Position numbers and translations under genes: made by a program. Positions 1 to 8,045 of a stretch of DNA of 64,000 nt are shown here, piece by piece; position 1 is the first letter of the stretch; each line of letters begins with the position of its first letter. The notes below the pieces were generated by a model, which was not told the DNA's origin, ran no database searches, and was given only the letters and a program-made list of their open reading frames with translations. The stretch comes from Bog-473 sp963782415 (lineage in GTDB: Bacteria; Actinomycetota; Acidimicrobiia; Acidimicrobiales; RAAP-2), in the NCBI GenBank assembly GCA_963782415.1, contig CAWAJT010000004.1:992001-1056000 (forward strand), in the 5' to 3' direction.

Positions 1-1
1 T

Positions 2-271
2 GACGCGGAAGATGTGGCGCCGATGGTCGTGTACCTGCTCAGCGACCAGGCGAAGCACGTGACCGGCCAGGTCTACACCGTGGTCGGTTCCAAAATCGCC
101 GTCTGGAACCAGCCCACTGAGGTTCGCGCCATGTGGACCGACGGTCGTTGGACTCCCGAGGACATCGCGGCGCGCCTCGACGACAACATCGGACAGGAGC
201 GCATGGCGATGATCGATCGCCTCGAGCAGATGCGCCAGGCGGCCGCATCGGGTGAGAAGCCCAACGCCTGA
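2..271 (+). CDS. Short-chain dehydrogenase C-terminus (5' truncated)
   Basis: The reading frame is already open at the window edge, so this is the last ~89 residues of a gene that begins upstream. The stretch with YLLSDQAKHVTGQVYTVVG has the usual C-terminal pattern of NAD(P)-dependent short-chain dehydrogenases: an S-D/E-x-A-x-x-V/I-T-G-Q signature followed by a short extension. The N-terminal Rossmann motif and the Ser-Tyr-Lys triad lie outside the window, so substrate and subgroup cannot be judged. It converges on the minus-strand gene at 320-649. Confidence 0.75.
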   Translation, partial: DAEDVAPMVVYLLSDQAKHVTGQVYTVVGSKIAVWNQPTEVRAMWTDGRWTPEDIAARLDDNIGQERMAMIDRLEQMRQAAASGEKPNA

Positions 272-319
272 TCCGTCAGCGGCCACGACATGGCGTCGGA
301 GTCGGCGTCGACGTGTCGG

Positions 320-649
320 TCAGACAATGCGGTGCAGGCGCGGCTTGCGCGTGACTGCTGAGGAGACCTCGAGGGAGTTCCCCTCGTGGTGGGCGGCGAC
401 GACGGCGGACGCGCCGGGAGGCTCGTCGGCGAAGACTTTGCCCATCCGCTGGCCCCAGATGACAGCGGAACGTGCGATCTGGCGTTCGGGGTGCTCCCAC
501 GGTGGGATGCGCAATTCAATCTGGAACATCGGCTCGAAGGTGACGACGTGGGTGGCCCCCTCGCCATGGTCGGCGAGCCACGCTTTCTTTTCCTCGTCGG
601 TCCAGACCTTGTCGTCGTTCATGGGGATCCACGGCTCCAGGGTCGCCAT
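320..649 (-). CDS. Hypothetical protein, ~109 aa
   Basis: I do not recognise this family. The start is the ATG at 649 (MATLEPWIPM) because a GGAGG-type ribosome site lies about 9 nt upstream; an in-frame start nine codons earlier has no such support. The protein is soluble, with Trp and acidic residues in the N-terminal half, a hydrophobic VVTFEP segment near the middle and no signal peptide, membrane span or cysteine cluster. It sits between a converging SDR gene and the same-strand lgt gene. Confidence 0.55.
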   Translation of the reverse strand: MATLEPWIPMNDDKVWTDEEKKAWLADHGEGATHVVTFEPMFQIELRIPPWEHPERQIARSAVIWGQRMGKVFADEPPGASAVVAAHHEGNSLEVSSAVTRKPRLHRIV

Positions 650-930
650 GTCCTCGCACCTCCCTCTCTCCGCCATATCGGTTTCATCAGGAGAAGCCTT
701 GAGAATGCCCTGTCTTTCGTGCGAAACGGGGGATAGTGGGTCCGAAAGTCTTCACACGCGTCTACGGAGCGCGGCCGGCCTTGGATGTCGCAGGAACGTT
801 GCAGTGGTTACGCAGGCACGGGTCGGGTCTCGGGCAGGGATCCAGGCGGTGGGAGGGGTCGCCCCGCCCCGTCGGACCCGGTGCTCCGGGGGGCCGGATG
901 GTGCACCTGCGGGCACGTCGATCGCGGGGT

Positions 931-1779
931 TCAGGCGGGCTGTTCCGCCGTGTCGACCGCCACCGCCGGACCCTCGGCATGGTGTGTCAGGAGCCACTTC
1001 TTCCAGCGACCACGCGCGCGCACGACGATGATGGCACCAGCGATCACGAGAAGGACGCCAGCAAGCTGCACGAGGTCCGAGCCGAGCCGCCCGTCCTCGC
1101 CGAGCCAAAGGTGTTCGTCGAGGGAGCGCTCAATGCCCCACAGCACCATCGCGGTCCCGAGCACGATCCCGGAGGGGTAACCGGTTCGGGGCGTCTTGTC
1201 GGGCCACCGGTCGAGTCGCCGTTCGATGGCGATCAGGACCAGATAGACGGCGAAGTCCTCGAGTGCCTGGAAGATCGGAACGGGCAACCGTCGTCCTGTT
1301 TGGCCCGCGTAGTACATCCCGAACCACTGGTGGGTCGGGTGTCCGCCGCCCGCCACCATGAGCTGTGGGCCGAGCAGGCGACCCATGGCCCAACAGGCCA
1401 GCAGGACAGGCACCACCAGGTCGAGGCCTCGACCCAGTGGCAGCTCGGGGCAGCGCCGTCGCGTGAGGACGATGCCGACTGGCACAGCGAGCAGGAGCCC
1501 GCCGAACGACGAGAGGCCGCCATGCCAGATGGCCAAGACGTCGCCCGGGTTCGAGCTGTAGTAGCCGAGGTTCGACAAGACGTGCATCGCTCGAGCGCCC
1601 ACGACGGCAGCGAGGATGATCCAAAGGAAGACGGGGACGAGCCAGTCGGTCGGATAGCCGTTCTTTCGCAGTCGACGCTCGAAGTAGACGAAGCCGAACC
1701 AGAACGTCAGCGCGAGCCCGATGCCGTAGGTGTGGACCTGCAGCGGCCCGATGTGGAAGTCGACGGGGATCGGTTTCAT
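931..1779 (-). CDS. lgt: Prolipoprotein diacylglyceryl transferase
   Basis: Lgt moves diacylglycerol from phosphatidylglycerol onto the lipobox cysteine of prelipoproteins at the cytoplasmic membrane. At 282 aa the length is normal. Several hydrophobic segments are visible, and the family landmarks appear in order: an N-terminal HTYGIGLA segment, the HGGLSSFGGLL loop, a GRLLGPQ segment, and PVPIFQALED in the place where other Lgt proteins carry their conserved P-x-x-x-Y-E-type motif. The C-terminal tail after the last membrane segment is short. It stands between the hypothetical gene and the NlpC/P60 gene, all on the minus strand, without tight coupling. The ATG at 1779 gives the expected short cytosolic start. 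Confidence 0.9.
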   Translation of the reverse strand: MKPIPVDFHIGPLQVHTYGIGLALTFWFGFVYFERRLRKNGYPTDWLVPVFLWIILAAVVGARAMHVLSNLGYYSSNPGDVLAIWHGGLSSFGGLLLAVPVGIVLTRRRCPELPLGRGLDLVVPVLLACWAMGRLLGPQLMVAGGGHPTHQWFGMYYAGQTGRRLPVPIFQALEDFAVYLVLIAIERRLDRWPDKTPRTGYPSGIVLGTAMVLWGIERSLDEHLWLGEDGRLGSDLVQLAGVLLVIAGAIIVVRARGRWKKWLLTHHAEGPAVAVDTAEQPA

Positions 1780-1924
1780 GGCTCGGTCCGGGCCAGGTTA
1801 GGACCCGAAGGGGACCAGCTGGACCCGGGCTCCATGACGCCTGACTGGAGCCGACGCCTGGCTGGAGAGCTGAGTTGGGCGCAGTGCTGCGTGGTGGAGG
1901 GCGAGACCGCGGCGGGGCAGCGAG

Positions 1925-3142
1925 CTACGGTCGCCCGGCACCCACGAAGTTGCCGCCCAGGCGCAGCCCGGTGGTCCAGACCGATGCGCCGGTGTAGGGC
2001 GCTTCGATCATCGTTCCGGGCCCGACGTACATGGCGACGTGGTCCGAGCCGCCCGGGCCGTAGAAGAGGAGGTCTCCCGGCTGCAGGTCGCTGATCGGCA
2101 CCGGCGTCGAGTCGGCCATCTGAGCCCCCGAATAATGCGGGAGACCGACGCCGACCTGGCCCCAGGACCAGGCGGTCAGGCCGGAGCAGTCGAAGCCGGG
2201 GCTGCCGGAGCCTTTGGGCGACTCAGCACCCCAGACGTAGGGGACTCCGATTTGGCTCTCGGCCGCCTGCACGGCACCGGAGCCACCGGGCGAGGAGGGC
2301 GGGGGAGCAGCCTGGCTCAAGGCGGCGGGAGCGGCCGCGCCACGGGCATTCGACGCTGGGGCCGCCCGCACGGTGGTAGCGGCCGCAGCCGCCGCCGCCG
2401 CAGCAGCAGCCTGACGTGCCGCGGCCGCCTTCGCTGCGGCAGCCGCTTCCGCGGCCTGCTGTTGCTGAATGAGCGAGGCGATCTGCGCGTCTTCCTGGGA
2501 GAGGGCGTTCTTCTGCGACTGAATCGCCTGGGCGTTCTGCGCAACGGCGTTCTGCTCGGCCGTCACTGCAGCCTGGGCCTGCGACTGCTCGCTCTGGAGC
2601 TGGCTCACCTGCGCGTTCAAGGAGTTCTCGGCCGAGTGCAGCTTGTCGACGGCGAGCGAAATGTCGCCCTGGGCCACCTTGTTGTACGTGGTCGTCGCAC
2701 CGAGCGACTGCTCGTTGCCACTGAAGATCGGGTTCTGGGCGGCCGCCGTGCCGTCGGAGATGTAATTGGCCACGGCCGCCTTGGAGAGCGTTGCGCGGTC
2801 GTTGGCGACCTGCTGCTCATCCGCCGCCACGTTGGCCTTGGTCGTCGCGATGCTCGAGTTGATCTGCGTGAGGTGGTACTGCGCCGCGTCGTACTGCTGG
2901 CTGAGCGCAGACATTTGGTCCTGGGCCTTGGTCAGCTGCGCCTCAATGGCGGCGGCCTTGGCCTTGGCGTCCGAGACGGCATCGCCGGCGGCAGGGCGCG
3001 CCGCCACGAACACAGTGCTGGTCAACACTGAGACAACGGTCAGCGCGGGGATCCCGACCCGCTGGAGCACGCGTGCACTCCTGGGAGACCGCGGCGTGGA
3101 GTGGTGGTGAACCCGCTCTACGTCAGTCACGATGGGCCACAT
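1925..3142 (-). CDS. Secreted NlpC/P60 peptidoglycan endopeptidase with coiled coil
   Basis: This is a RipA-like cell-wall hydrolase. Residues ~28-48 form a signal/anchor helix. A long Ala/Gln-rich coiled coil spans ~54-250, followed by an alanine-rich linker and a C-terminal NlpC/P60 domain from ~290 to the end. The catalytic Cys is C319 in FDCSG, the His is H368 in DHVAMY, and E380 is a candidate third residue. The family cleaves D-Glu-mDAP type stem-peptide bonds, and the coiled coil normally docks to the divisome or autoinhibits. The start is uncertain: a GTG 5 codons into the ORF is also possible. It is transcribed divergently from the dienelactone hydrolase gene through a 169-bp spacer. 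Confidence 0.88.
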   Translation of the reverse strand: MWPIVTDVERVHHHSTPRSPRSARVLQRVGIPALTVVSVLTSTVFVAARPAAGDAVSDAKAKAAAIEAQLTKAQDQMSALSQQYDAAQYHLTQINSSIATTKANVAADEQQVANDRATLSKAAVANYISDGTAAAQNPIFSGNEQSLGATTTYNKVAQGDISLAVDKLHSAENSLNAQVSQLQSEQSQAQAAVTAEQNAVAQNAQAIQSQKNALSQEDAQIASLIQQQQAAEAAAAAKAAAARQAAAAAAAAAAATTVRAAPASNARGAAAPAALSQAAPPPSSPGGSGAVQAAESQIGVPYVWGAESPKGSGSPGFDCSGLTAWSWGQVGVGLPHYSGAQMADSTPVPISDLQPGDLLFYGPGGSDHVAMYVGPGTMIEAPYTGASVWTTGLRLGGNFVGAGRP

Positions 3143-3178
3143 TCTTATCGGACGCCTCCTGTCGATACAAACACCCCC

Positions 3179-3225
3179 GGTACGAAACAGCTGTGTGTAG
3201 TGGTACCAGAGGTACGAATACGCTG
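3179..3225. promoter_or_regulatory. Direct repeat pair in a divergent intergenic spacer
   Basis: Two near-identical 15-bp copies, GGTACGAAACAGCTG (3179-3193) and GGTACGAATACGCTG (3211-3225), lie 32 bp apart in the spacer between the NlpC/P60 and dienelactone hydrolase genes. A 10-bp palindrome AGTTCGAACT follows at 3247-3256. The spacing, about three helical turns, suits a dimeric regulator, but no known operator is recognised. Confidence 0.35.
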
Positions 3226-3298
3226 GTCAAAGAAGAGTTGAATAGAGTTCGAACTTTTTGTGAACGGCAAGGGAATAACGAGAGCGGTTCGGGGGAAC

Positions 3299-3304
3299 TA
3301 CGGT
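3299..3304 (+). promoter_or_regulatory. Leaderless -10 box for dienelactone hydrolase
   Basis: TACGGT fits the actinobacterial TANNNT box and lies 7 nt before the ATG at 3312, so transcription would start at or next to the start codon. No ribosome binding site precedes the ATG. Confidence 0.5.
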
Positions 3305-3311
3305 CGAACGC

Positions 3312-3998
3312 ATGGGTGAGATGGTGGAGTTCGCGAGCAATGGGTCGACGGCGGGAGGCTATCTGGCCACTCCGAAAGGTGGGAGTGGACCGGGAGTACT
3401 CGTCATCCAGGAGTGGTGGGGCCTGGTCGACCACATCAAGGACGTGTGTGATCGCTTCGCGGCGGCGGGGTTCGTTGCGCTGGCTCCGGACCTCTATCAC
3501 GGAAAGGAGGTGCAACCCAGCGAGCCCGACGAGGCGGGCAAGGCGATGATGGCGATGCAGCTGGCACAGGCCGGCCGCGACATGAGCGGAGCCGTCGACG
3601 AGCTGTTGCGTCGCAGTGGTGGTGACAAGGTCGGAGTCATCGGGTTCTGCATGGGCGGCGGATTGGCTCTCGTCCTGGCGACGCAACGCCCCGACGCGGT
3701 GGCGGCGGTCGTGCCGTGTTACGGCATTATCCCGTGGCCTGATGCGCAACCCGACTACTCGGCCATGTCGGCAGCGGTGCTCGGCCACTACGCCGAGAAA
3801 GACACCTTCTTCACACCGGAGGCCGCCAACGAACTGGCGGATCAACTCCGGTCCATGGGCAAGTCGGTCGAGATCGTGATCTATCCCGGCGCCGATCACG
3901 CGTTCTTCAACGACACGCGTCCTGAGGTGCATGACCCCGAGGCGTCGCGCCAGTTGTGGGACCGGTCGCTGGCGTTCTTCACCGAGCACCTCAGCTAA
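3312..3998 (+). CDS. Dienelactone hydrolase family protein
   Basis: This is a 228-aa alpha/beta hydrolase of the carboxymethylenebutenolidase family. The nucleophile is a cysteine, C113 in GFCMGG, with D164 (AEKD) and H196 (GADHAFF) completing the Cys-Asp-His triad. E34 in QEWWG is the conserved glutamate that holds the resting cysteine. The family hydrolyses dienelactone in chloroaromatic degradation, but many actinobacterial copies act on unknown esters or lactones. No other chlorocatechol gene is nearby, so the substrate is open. The length is typical. It appears monocistronic, ending in a strong hairpin at 4007-4034. Confidence 0.88.
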   Translation: MGEMVEFASNGSTAGGYLATPKGGSGPGVLVIQEWWGLVDHIKDVCDRFAAAGFVALAPDLYHGKEVQPSEPDEAGKAMMAMQLAQAGRDMSGAVDELLRRSGGDKVGVIGFCMGGGLALVLATQRPDAVAAVVPCYGIIPWPDAQPDYSAMSAAVLGHYAEKDTFFTPEAANELADQLRSMGKSVEIVIYPGADHAFFNDTRPEVHDPEASRQLWDRSLAFFTEHLS

Positions 3999-4006
3999 CG
4001 CTCCAC

Positions 4007-4034
4007 CTCCTGCGCCGCCTTGGTGGCGCAGGAG
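4007..4034 (+). terminator. Hairpin terminator after dienelactone hydrolase
   Basis: A perfect 10-bp stem (CTCCTGCGCC / GGCGCAGGAG) with an 8-nt loop begins 9 nt after the stop codon. It has no U-tract, as is common for high-G+C actinobacterial terminators. Confidence 0.6.
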
Positions 4035-4200
4035 CGCGACGGTGAGCGCTGCGAGCAGGCTGTGTCGGGTGGGCATCGTTCCGGGGCCGCACTCGGTTCC
4101 TTCACCCTGCCGTTCCGCTGGCACCAGGCCGCGCTGCTGGCACACCAACCAGTACCACCGGCACCAGCGGCTCTCTCGGGGACCGTCAGAGTCCGTTTGT

Positions 4201-4206
4201 TACCAT
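4201..4206 (+). promoter_or_regulatory. Leaderless -10 box for the malyl-CoA lyase gene
   Basis: TACCAT lies 6 nt before the ATG at 4213 and fits TANNNT. It supports this ATG over the much longer open frame that runs back to 3931. Confidence 0.5.
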
Positions 4207-4212
4207 CGGGTC

Positions 4213-5151
4213 ATGTCCGAACGCTCCCGTGACCTCCCCCGGCGCTCCTGCCTCTCGACCCCTGGTTCGAACGAGAAGTTCCTGGCCAAGGCCCCAACAG
4301 TCCCCGCTGACATGACGTTCTTGGACCTCGAGGACGCCGTGGCCCCACTCGAGAAGGAGAGCGCCCGGCCCAAGGTGGTCGACGCCATCAAGAACCTCCC
4401 GTGGGACGAGAGAGTGCTGTGCGTGCGGGTGAACGCGTGGGACACCGAATGGACCTACGGCGACGTGATCGAAGTCGTGAGCAACGCCGGCGAGCGCCTC
4501 GACGAGATCATGCTGCCCAAGGTCCAGTACGCGTCGGACGTGGTGGCGCTCGACCTGCTCTTGACGCAGATCGAGAAGACGTCGGGCCTCCCGGTCGGCC
4601 ACATCGGGATCGAGGCGCAGATTGAGACCGCGCGCGGACTGATCAATGTCGACGAGATCTGCGCCGCGTCGCCGCGACTCGAGACCATCATCTTCGGCCC
4701 GGCGGACTTCGCCGCCAGCATCGAGATGCCCGTGCTCACCGGCGGCGTGCCGATCCCCGAATACCCCGGCGATCACTTCAACTACGTCTTCAGCCGCATA
4801 CTGATGGCAGGACGGGCGAACGGGTTGCAGGTGATCGACGGCCCCTTCCTCAAGGTGCGCGAGCTCGACGCGTTGCGGGACTACTCAATGCGCGCCCGCA
4901 TGCTCGGCTACGACGGAAAGTGGGCCCTGACGCCCGACCAGGCGACCACGCTCAACGAGGTGTTTTCACCGACGCAGGAGCAATTCGACCACGCCTTCGA
5001 CCTTCTGGAGGCCTACCGCAAGGCCACGGACGAGGATCGCAAGGGCGCCGTCATGTTCGGCGACGAGATGATCGACGAGGCGAGCCGCAAAATGGCGATC
5101 AAGTTCGTCAGCCGGGGCGAGCGTGCCGGGCTGACCCGCAGCGACGGGTAA
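4213..5151 (+). CDS. HpcH/HpaI-type CoA lyase (malyl-/beta-methylmalyl-CoA lyase-like)
   Basis: This is a 312-aa CitE/malyl-CoA lyase family protein. Visible landmarks are LDLEDAV (residues 38-44), R72 in a CVRVNA strand, the Mg-binding glutamate E138 (QIET), D165 in GPADF, and a C-terminal KWALTPDQ segment followed by the small lid region. The length and motif order match Mcl1, which cleaves malyl-CoA and beta-methylmalyl-CoA to glyoxylate plus acetyl- or propionyl-CoA. Its convergent neighbour, 21 bp away, looks like methylsuccinyl-CoA dehydrogenase, which supports an ethylmalonyl-CoA-type role. A citramalyl-CoA lyase (CitE/CLYBL-like) role is the main alternative. Confidence 0.82.
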   Translation: MSERSRDLPRRSCLSTPGSNEKFLAKAPTVPADMTFLDLEDAVAPLEKESARPKVVDAIKNLPWDERVLCVRVNAWDTEWTYGDVIEVVSNAGERLDEIMLPKVQYASDVVALDLLLTQIEKTSGLPVGHIGIEAQIETARGLINVDEICAASPRLETIIFGPADFAASIEMPVLTGGVPIPEYPGDHFNYVFSRILMAGRANGLQVIDGPFLKVRELDALRDYSMRARMLGYDGKWALTPDQATTLNEVFSPTQEQFDHAFDLLEAYRKATDEDRKGAVMFGDEMIDEASRKMAIKFVSRGERAGLTRSDG

Positions 5152-5172
5152 GAGCGTCACCCGATGAGTGCG

Positions 5173-6780
5173 TCACCCGATAAGGCGCCGCGCAATCACC
5201 TTGAGCGCCAGCGTTTCGTCTGCGCCCTCGAAAATGGACAGAACGCGCGCATCGACGAAGTAGCGACTCACCGGGAATTCCTCGGCGTAGCCCATGCCAC
5301 CGTGGATCTGCATTGCTTCGCGGGTGACCCATTCGGCCGCGCGGCACACGTAGGCCTTGACCATGGACGCTTCGAGGGTGCCCTGGCCCTGCGCCATCAG
5401 ACGCGCCACGTGATACGAGCTCTGGCGCGTGGCTTGAATGATGACCGCCATGCGGCCGAGCTTGGCCTGCGTCAGCTGGTAGTCGCCGATGGGTGATCCG
5501 AACACTTTGCGCTCCGCCGCGTAGGCGACCGCGGCCTCGTAGGCCGCCTGCATCACGCCCAGCGCCCTGGCCGCCGTCTGCAGCCTTCCGTTCTCGAAGC
5601 CCTGCATCTGGAGGTAGAAGCCTTTGCCCAACCCTCCGGCTCCACCGACCAGATTTTCGGCAGGAACGAACCAGTTCTCGAACGCCAACTCATAGGAGTG
5701 CATGCCCCGGTATCCGAGAGTGTCGATCGGCCGTCCCTCCAGTCGACCGGGCTCCACCTCAGCCGGCCGGTCTGACCCGCGGTCCTGTGTGAAGACGAAG
5801 CCGTGACCGTCACCCCTGGGCTTCTCGACCACGAACATGGAGATCCCGCGGTGCGCAAGGGATCGATCAGGATCCGTTCGGGCCAACAACATCAAGACGT
5901 CGGCGCGCGCCGCGAAGGTGCACCAGGTCTTGACACCATTGATGACCCAGCCGCCGTCCACCGGGGTCGCGGCAGTCACAATGCTGGCCACGTCCGATCC
6001 GAAGTCGGGCTCGGTCACGGCCACCGCAGCCAAAATTTCTGCCGAGGCGAGCTTCGGTAGCCACTGTTTCTTCTGGTCCTCTGTCCCGCCGTAGACAAGA
6101 GCCCGCGTCAGGATCTCGGGTCGTGTGATGAGTGAGCCCCCGACGCCGAGGGAGCCCCAGCTGAGCTCCTCCGTGGCGACGACCATGCCCATGTAGTCAC
6201 TCTCGCCACCTGAGGCGAAACCGTCGTACTCCTCGGGCACCGAGAGTCCGAAGCCCCCCAGCTCTGCCAGCCCCTCAATGACCTCTTCGGGTATGTCTCC
6301 GTTCTCCCGGTGCACGTGTTCGGCGTGCGGGCGGACCTTCTCCTCGGCAAATCGGTGGAACGTCTCGCGTACGAGCTCGAAGTCCTCACCCAAGTGCCGG
6401 GGACCTTCAGTGGTGGCGAGGGCCGCGAGCACGGAGGGATCACGCTGCGCCCCCACGAACCCGGCGGCCGGCGCGTCCCACCCGGGTGCAACGCCCCAGA
6501 GCGATTCGCGGCCAGCGACCCGGCCGGCGAGGTCGGCAAGAACGTCGGCGACGAAGGCGGCTGCGATCCGCGCTTCGACCTCTCCTTGCCCGCCGTATTC
6601 GAGCGTCGCCCGCGCCGTCGCAACAGCAGCCGCCGCATGTGCGACGTCGTAGGCGACCACCTGATTGGCGTCGATTCCGCCGCGCCCGCGTACGGCGGCG
6701 CAGGCCCGATCGACGAGGTTCTGGGCCAGATCAACCGCGGCAGCGGCGCCGGCGAGGTCCGGTGCGGTGGGCGTCGTCAC
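5173..6780 (-). CDS. mcd: Acyl-CoA dehydrogenase, probable (2S)-methylsuccinyl-CoA dehydrogenase
   Basis: At 535 aa this is about 150 residues longer than ordinary acyl-CoA dehydrogenases. The extra part is an N-terminal helical extension (residues ~1-130), the hallmark of Mcd in the ethylmalonyl-CoA pathway. The dehydrogenase core follows, with AVTEPDFGSDV for FAD/substrate contacts, a C-terminal QIHGGMGYAEE segment and IFEGADETL near the end. Mcd oxidises methylsuccinyl-CoA to mesaconyl-CoA and passes electrons to ETF. The convergent partner is the lyase expected two steps later. Other acyl-CoA dehydrogenases with N-terminal extensions exist, so the assignment is strong but not certain. The GTG start follows a TAGGGT box by 8 nt. 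Confidence 0.75.
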   Translation of the reverse strand: MTTPTAPDLAGAAAAVDLAQNLVDRACAAVRGRGGIDANQVVAYDVAHAAAAVATARATLEYGGQGEVEARIAAAFVADVLADLAGRVAGRESLWGVAPGWDAPAAGFVGAQRDPSVLAALATTEGPRHLGEDFELVRETFHRFAEEKVRPHAEHVHRENGDIPEEVIEGLAELGGFGLSVPEEYDGFASGGESDYMGMVVATEELSWGSLGVGGSLITRPEILTRALVYGGTEDQKKQWLPKLASAEILAAVAVTEPDFGSDVASIVTAATPVDGGWVINGVKTWCTFAARADVLMLLARTDPDRSLAHRGISMFVVEKPRGDGHGFVFTQDRGSDRPAEVEPGRLEGRPIDTLGYRGMHSYELAFENWFVPAENLVGGAGGLGKGFYLQMQGFENGRLQTAARALGVMQAAYEAAVAYAAERKVFGSPIGDYQLTQAKLGRMAVIIQATRQSSYHVARLMAQGQGTLEASMVKAYVCRAAEWVTREAMQIHGGMGYAEEFPVSRYFVDARVLSIFEGADETLALKVIARRLIG

Positions 6781-6788
6781 GGGGAGCG

Positions 6789-6794
6789 ACCCTA
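6789..6794 (-). promoter_or_regulatory. Leaderless -10 box for mcd
   Basis: On the minus strand TAGGGT is followed by 8 nt and the GTG start at 6780. Confidence 0.45.
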
Positions 6795-6846
6795 ATGGCT
6801 CCTCATCGCGCCCTCTTTTCGGGACCCATGACTGTCGGGTCCTCGC

Positions 6847-7518
6847 TCAGTCGCGACGGCCGATGACCGTCACCAACGGGGGGAGGACGACCGGGTCGTT
6901 GCCCGGGTCAACGCCGGTGAGGGATTCGAGGTAACGCCCGACCGGACCGGGTCCGACGCCTGCGGGAGCCTCGGCCCAGGCATCGACGACATCGAGTCCG
7001 GCGTCGCGCACCAGGGCCGGCAAGAGCGCGCCGATATCGGGGTGACGAGCATCGGGCATGGACATGACGGATCCGCCGATCCGGCCGGCTGAGGTAATGG
7101 GCTCCTGCGCGACGACCCAGCCGCCGGGGCGGACGGCCGACGTCATCATCCCCAAGACAGCCGCTGGCTCGAGCACGTGCAACAAGAGGAATCGGCAGAA
7201 GGCCAGGTCGACCTCTTCGGGGAGGGAGAGGTCCTCGCCCGCCTGGGTCAGGGCGATCACCTGTGCGTGCGCGGCGGCGGCGCGGGCCACCTCGTCGCGC
7301 GAGGCCGGGTCGCTGTCGACGGCGTACACCCGGCCGTCCCGGCCGACCATTTCGGCCAGCGCAACGGACACATCGCCCCCACCGGCCCCCACATCGACGC
7401 AGCGCCAGCCCGCACCGAGGCCCAAGCGGAACAGCGCGGTGGCCAGCGGGCGCCGGTAGACGTCGTCGCGCAGCCCCTTCATCTCCTCCACAGCCGCTGG
7501 GTCCGACCTCTCGACCAT
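6847..7518 (-). CDS. Class I SAM-dependent methyltransferase
   Basis: This is a 223-aa Rossmann-fold methyltransferase. Motif I is VDVGAGGGDVS (~residues 41-51), with an acidic VYAVDSDP strand end that should bind the SAM ribose, and the post-motif VRPGGWVVAQEP is typical. The family covers small-molecule and RNA methylation, and nothing in the sequence or neighbours fixes the acceptor. It appears monocistronic on the minus strand, divergent from the gene at 7608. The ATG at 7518 lies 6 nt after TAGAGT. Confidence 0.8.
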   Translation of the reverse strand: MVERSDPAAVEEMKGLRDDVYRRPLATALFRLGLGAGWRCVDVGAGGGDVSVALAEMVGRDGRVYAVDSDPASRDEVARAAAAHAQVIALTQAGEDLSLPEEVDLAFCRFLLLHVLEPAAVLGMMTSAVRPGGWVVAQEPITSAGRIGGSVMSMPDARHPDIGALLPALVRDAGLDVVDAWAEAPAGVGPGPVGRYLESLTGVDPGNDPVVLPPLVTVIGRRD

Positions 7519-7524
7519 GCAGGC

Positions 7525-7530
7525 ACTCTA
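7525..7530 (-). promoter_or_regulatory. Leaderless -10 box for methyltransferase gene
   Basis: TAGAGT on the minus strand is separated by 6 nt from the ATG at 7518. Confidence 0.45.
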
Positions 7531-7593
7531 CGAGGCGGGCGAGTCCGGACCCGGCGCCTCCTGCCCGCTCACGGTGCCCCGGTCGGCGACCGG

Positions 7594-7599
7594 TAACCT
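7594..7599 (+). promoter_or_regulatory. Leaderless -10 box for the 7608 operon
   Basis: TAACCT lies 8 nt before the GTG at 7608. This favours that GTG over the far longer open frame upstream, which is an antisense shadow of the methyltransferase. Confidence 0.45.
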
Positions 7600-7607
7600 C
7601 CCTCTTC

Positions 7608-8045
7608 GTGAAAGTAACGATGCTGCTGTGTGACGCAGCCCAGGTGTCCGACGGCAAGCTCTTCATTCTGGGCGGCGGATGGAGCATGACCGGTCCCGAT
7701 CCGGTTCCGTCTGCCGTTGCGCTCAAGATCGACGTCGATTGGCACGAGGCGGAGGCGTCGCACCACTGGGAGCTCTTCTTGGAGGATGCCGACGGGCAGC
7801 CCGTGCTCATGGAGACGGCTGAAGGCACCCAGCCGGTCGAGGTGCGTGGCGAGTTCACCGTGAGCCAGCCGCAAGGGATCCCCGAGGGCTCACCGATCGA
7901 TGTGGCCCTCGCCGTCAATCTCGGGCCGCTCCCGCTGGCGCCCGGGACCCGCTTCGCCTGGCGCCTCATGATCGACGGTGACTCGCTGCCGGGTGCCTCG
8001 CTCGGCTTCACCACACGTCCGCGACCCCAGGCAGTCGGCGAATGA
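7608..8045 (+). CDS. Conserved actinobacterial protein (DUF6941-like)
   Basis: The protein has 145 aa and opens with a short strand and the sequence LLCDAAQVSDGKLFILGGGW, which matches my memory of the DUF6941 group. It is beta-rich and soluble, with no signal peptide. The function is unknown. It may be a small beta-sandwich, judging from alternating hydrophobic strands such as IDVDWHEAEA and FAWRLMIDG. The stop overlaps the start of the MaoC gene (ATGA), so the two are translationally coupled and may share a process. Confidence 0.7.
   Translation: MKVTMLLCDAAQVSDGKLFILGGGWSMTGPDPVPSAVALKIDVDWHEAEASHHWELFLEDADGQPVLMETAEGTQPVEVRGEFTVSQPQGIPEGSPIDVALAVNLGPLPLAPGTRFAWRLMIDGDSLPGASLGFTTRPRPQAVGE

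Noticed and set aside
3143..3311. A c-di-AMP (ydaO) riboswitch before the NlpC/P60 gene
   Set aside because: Such riboswitches are common there in actinobacteria, but the spacer is only 169 bp and shared with a divergent gene, and none of the conserved ydaO sequences were found.
4255..4290. A tRNA T-arm-like GGTTCGAAC
   Set aside because: It lies inside the lyase coding sequence, and no acceptor stem, anticodon arm or cloverleaf surrounds it.
5154..5182. A GCGTCACCCGAT direct repeat between the lyase and mcd
   Set aside because: Only two copies, one of them inside the mcd coding end; this is most likely chance.
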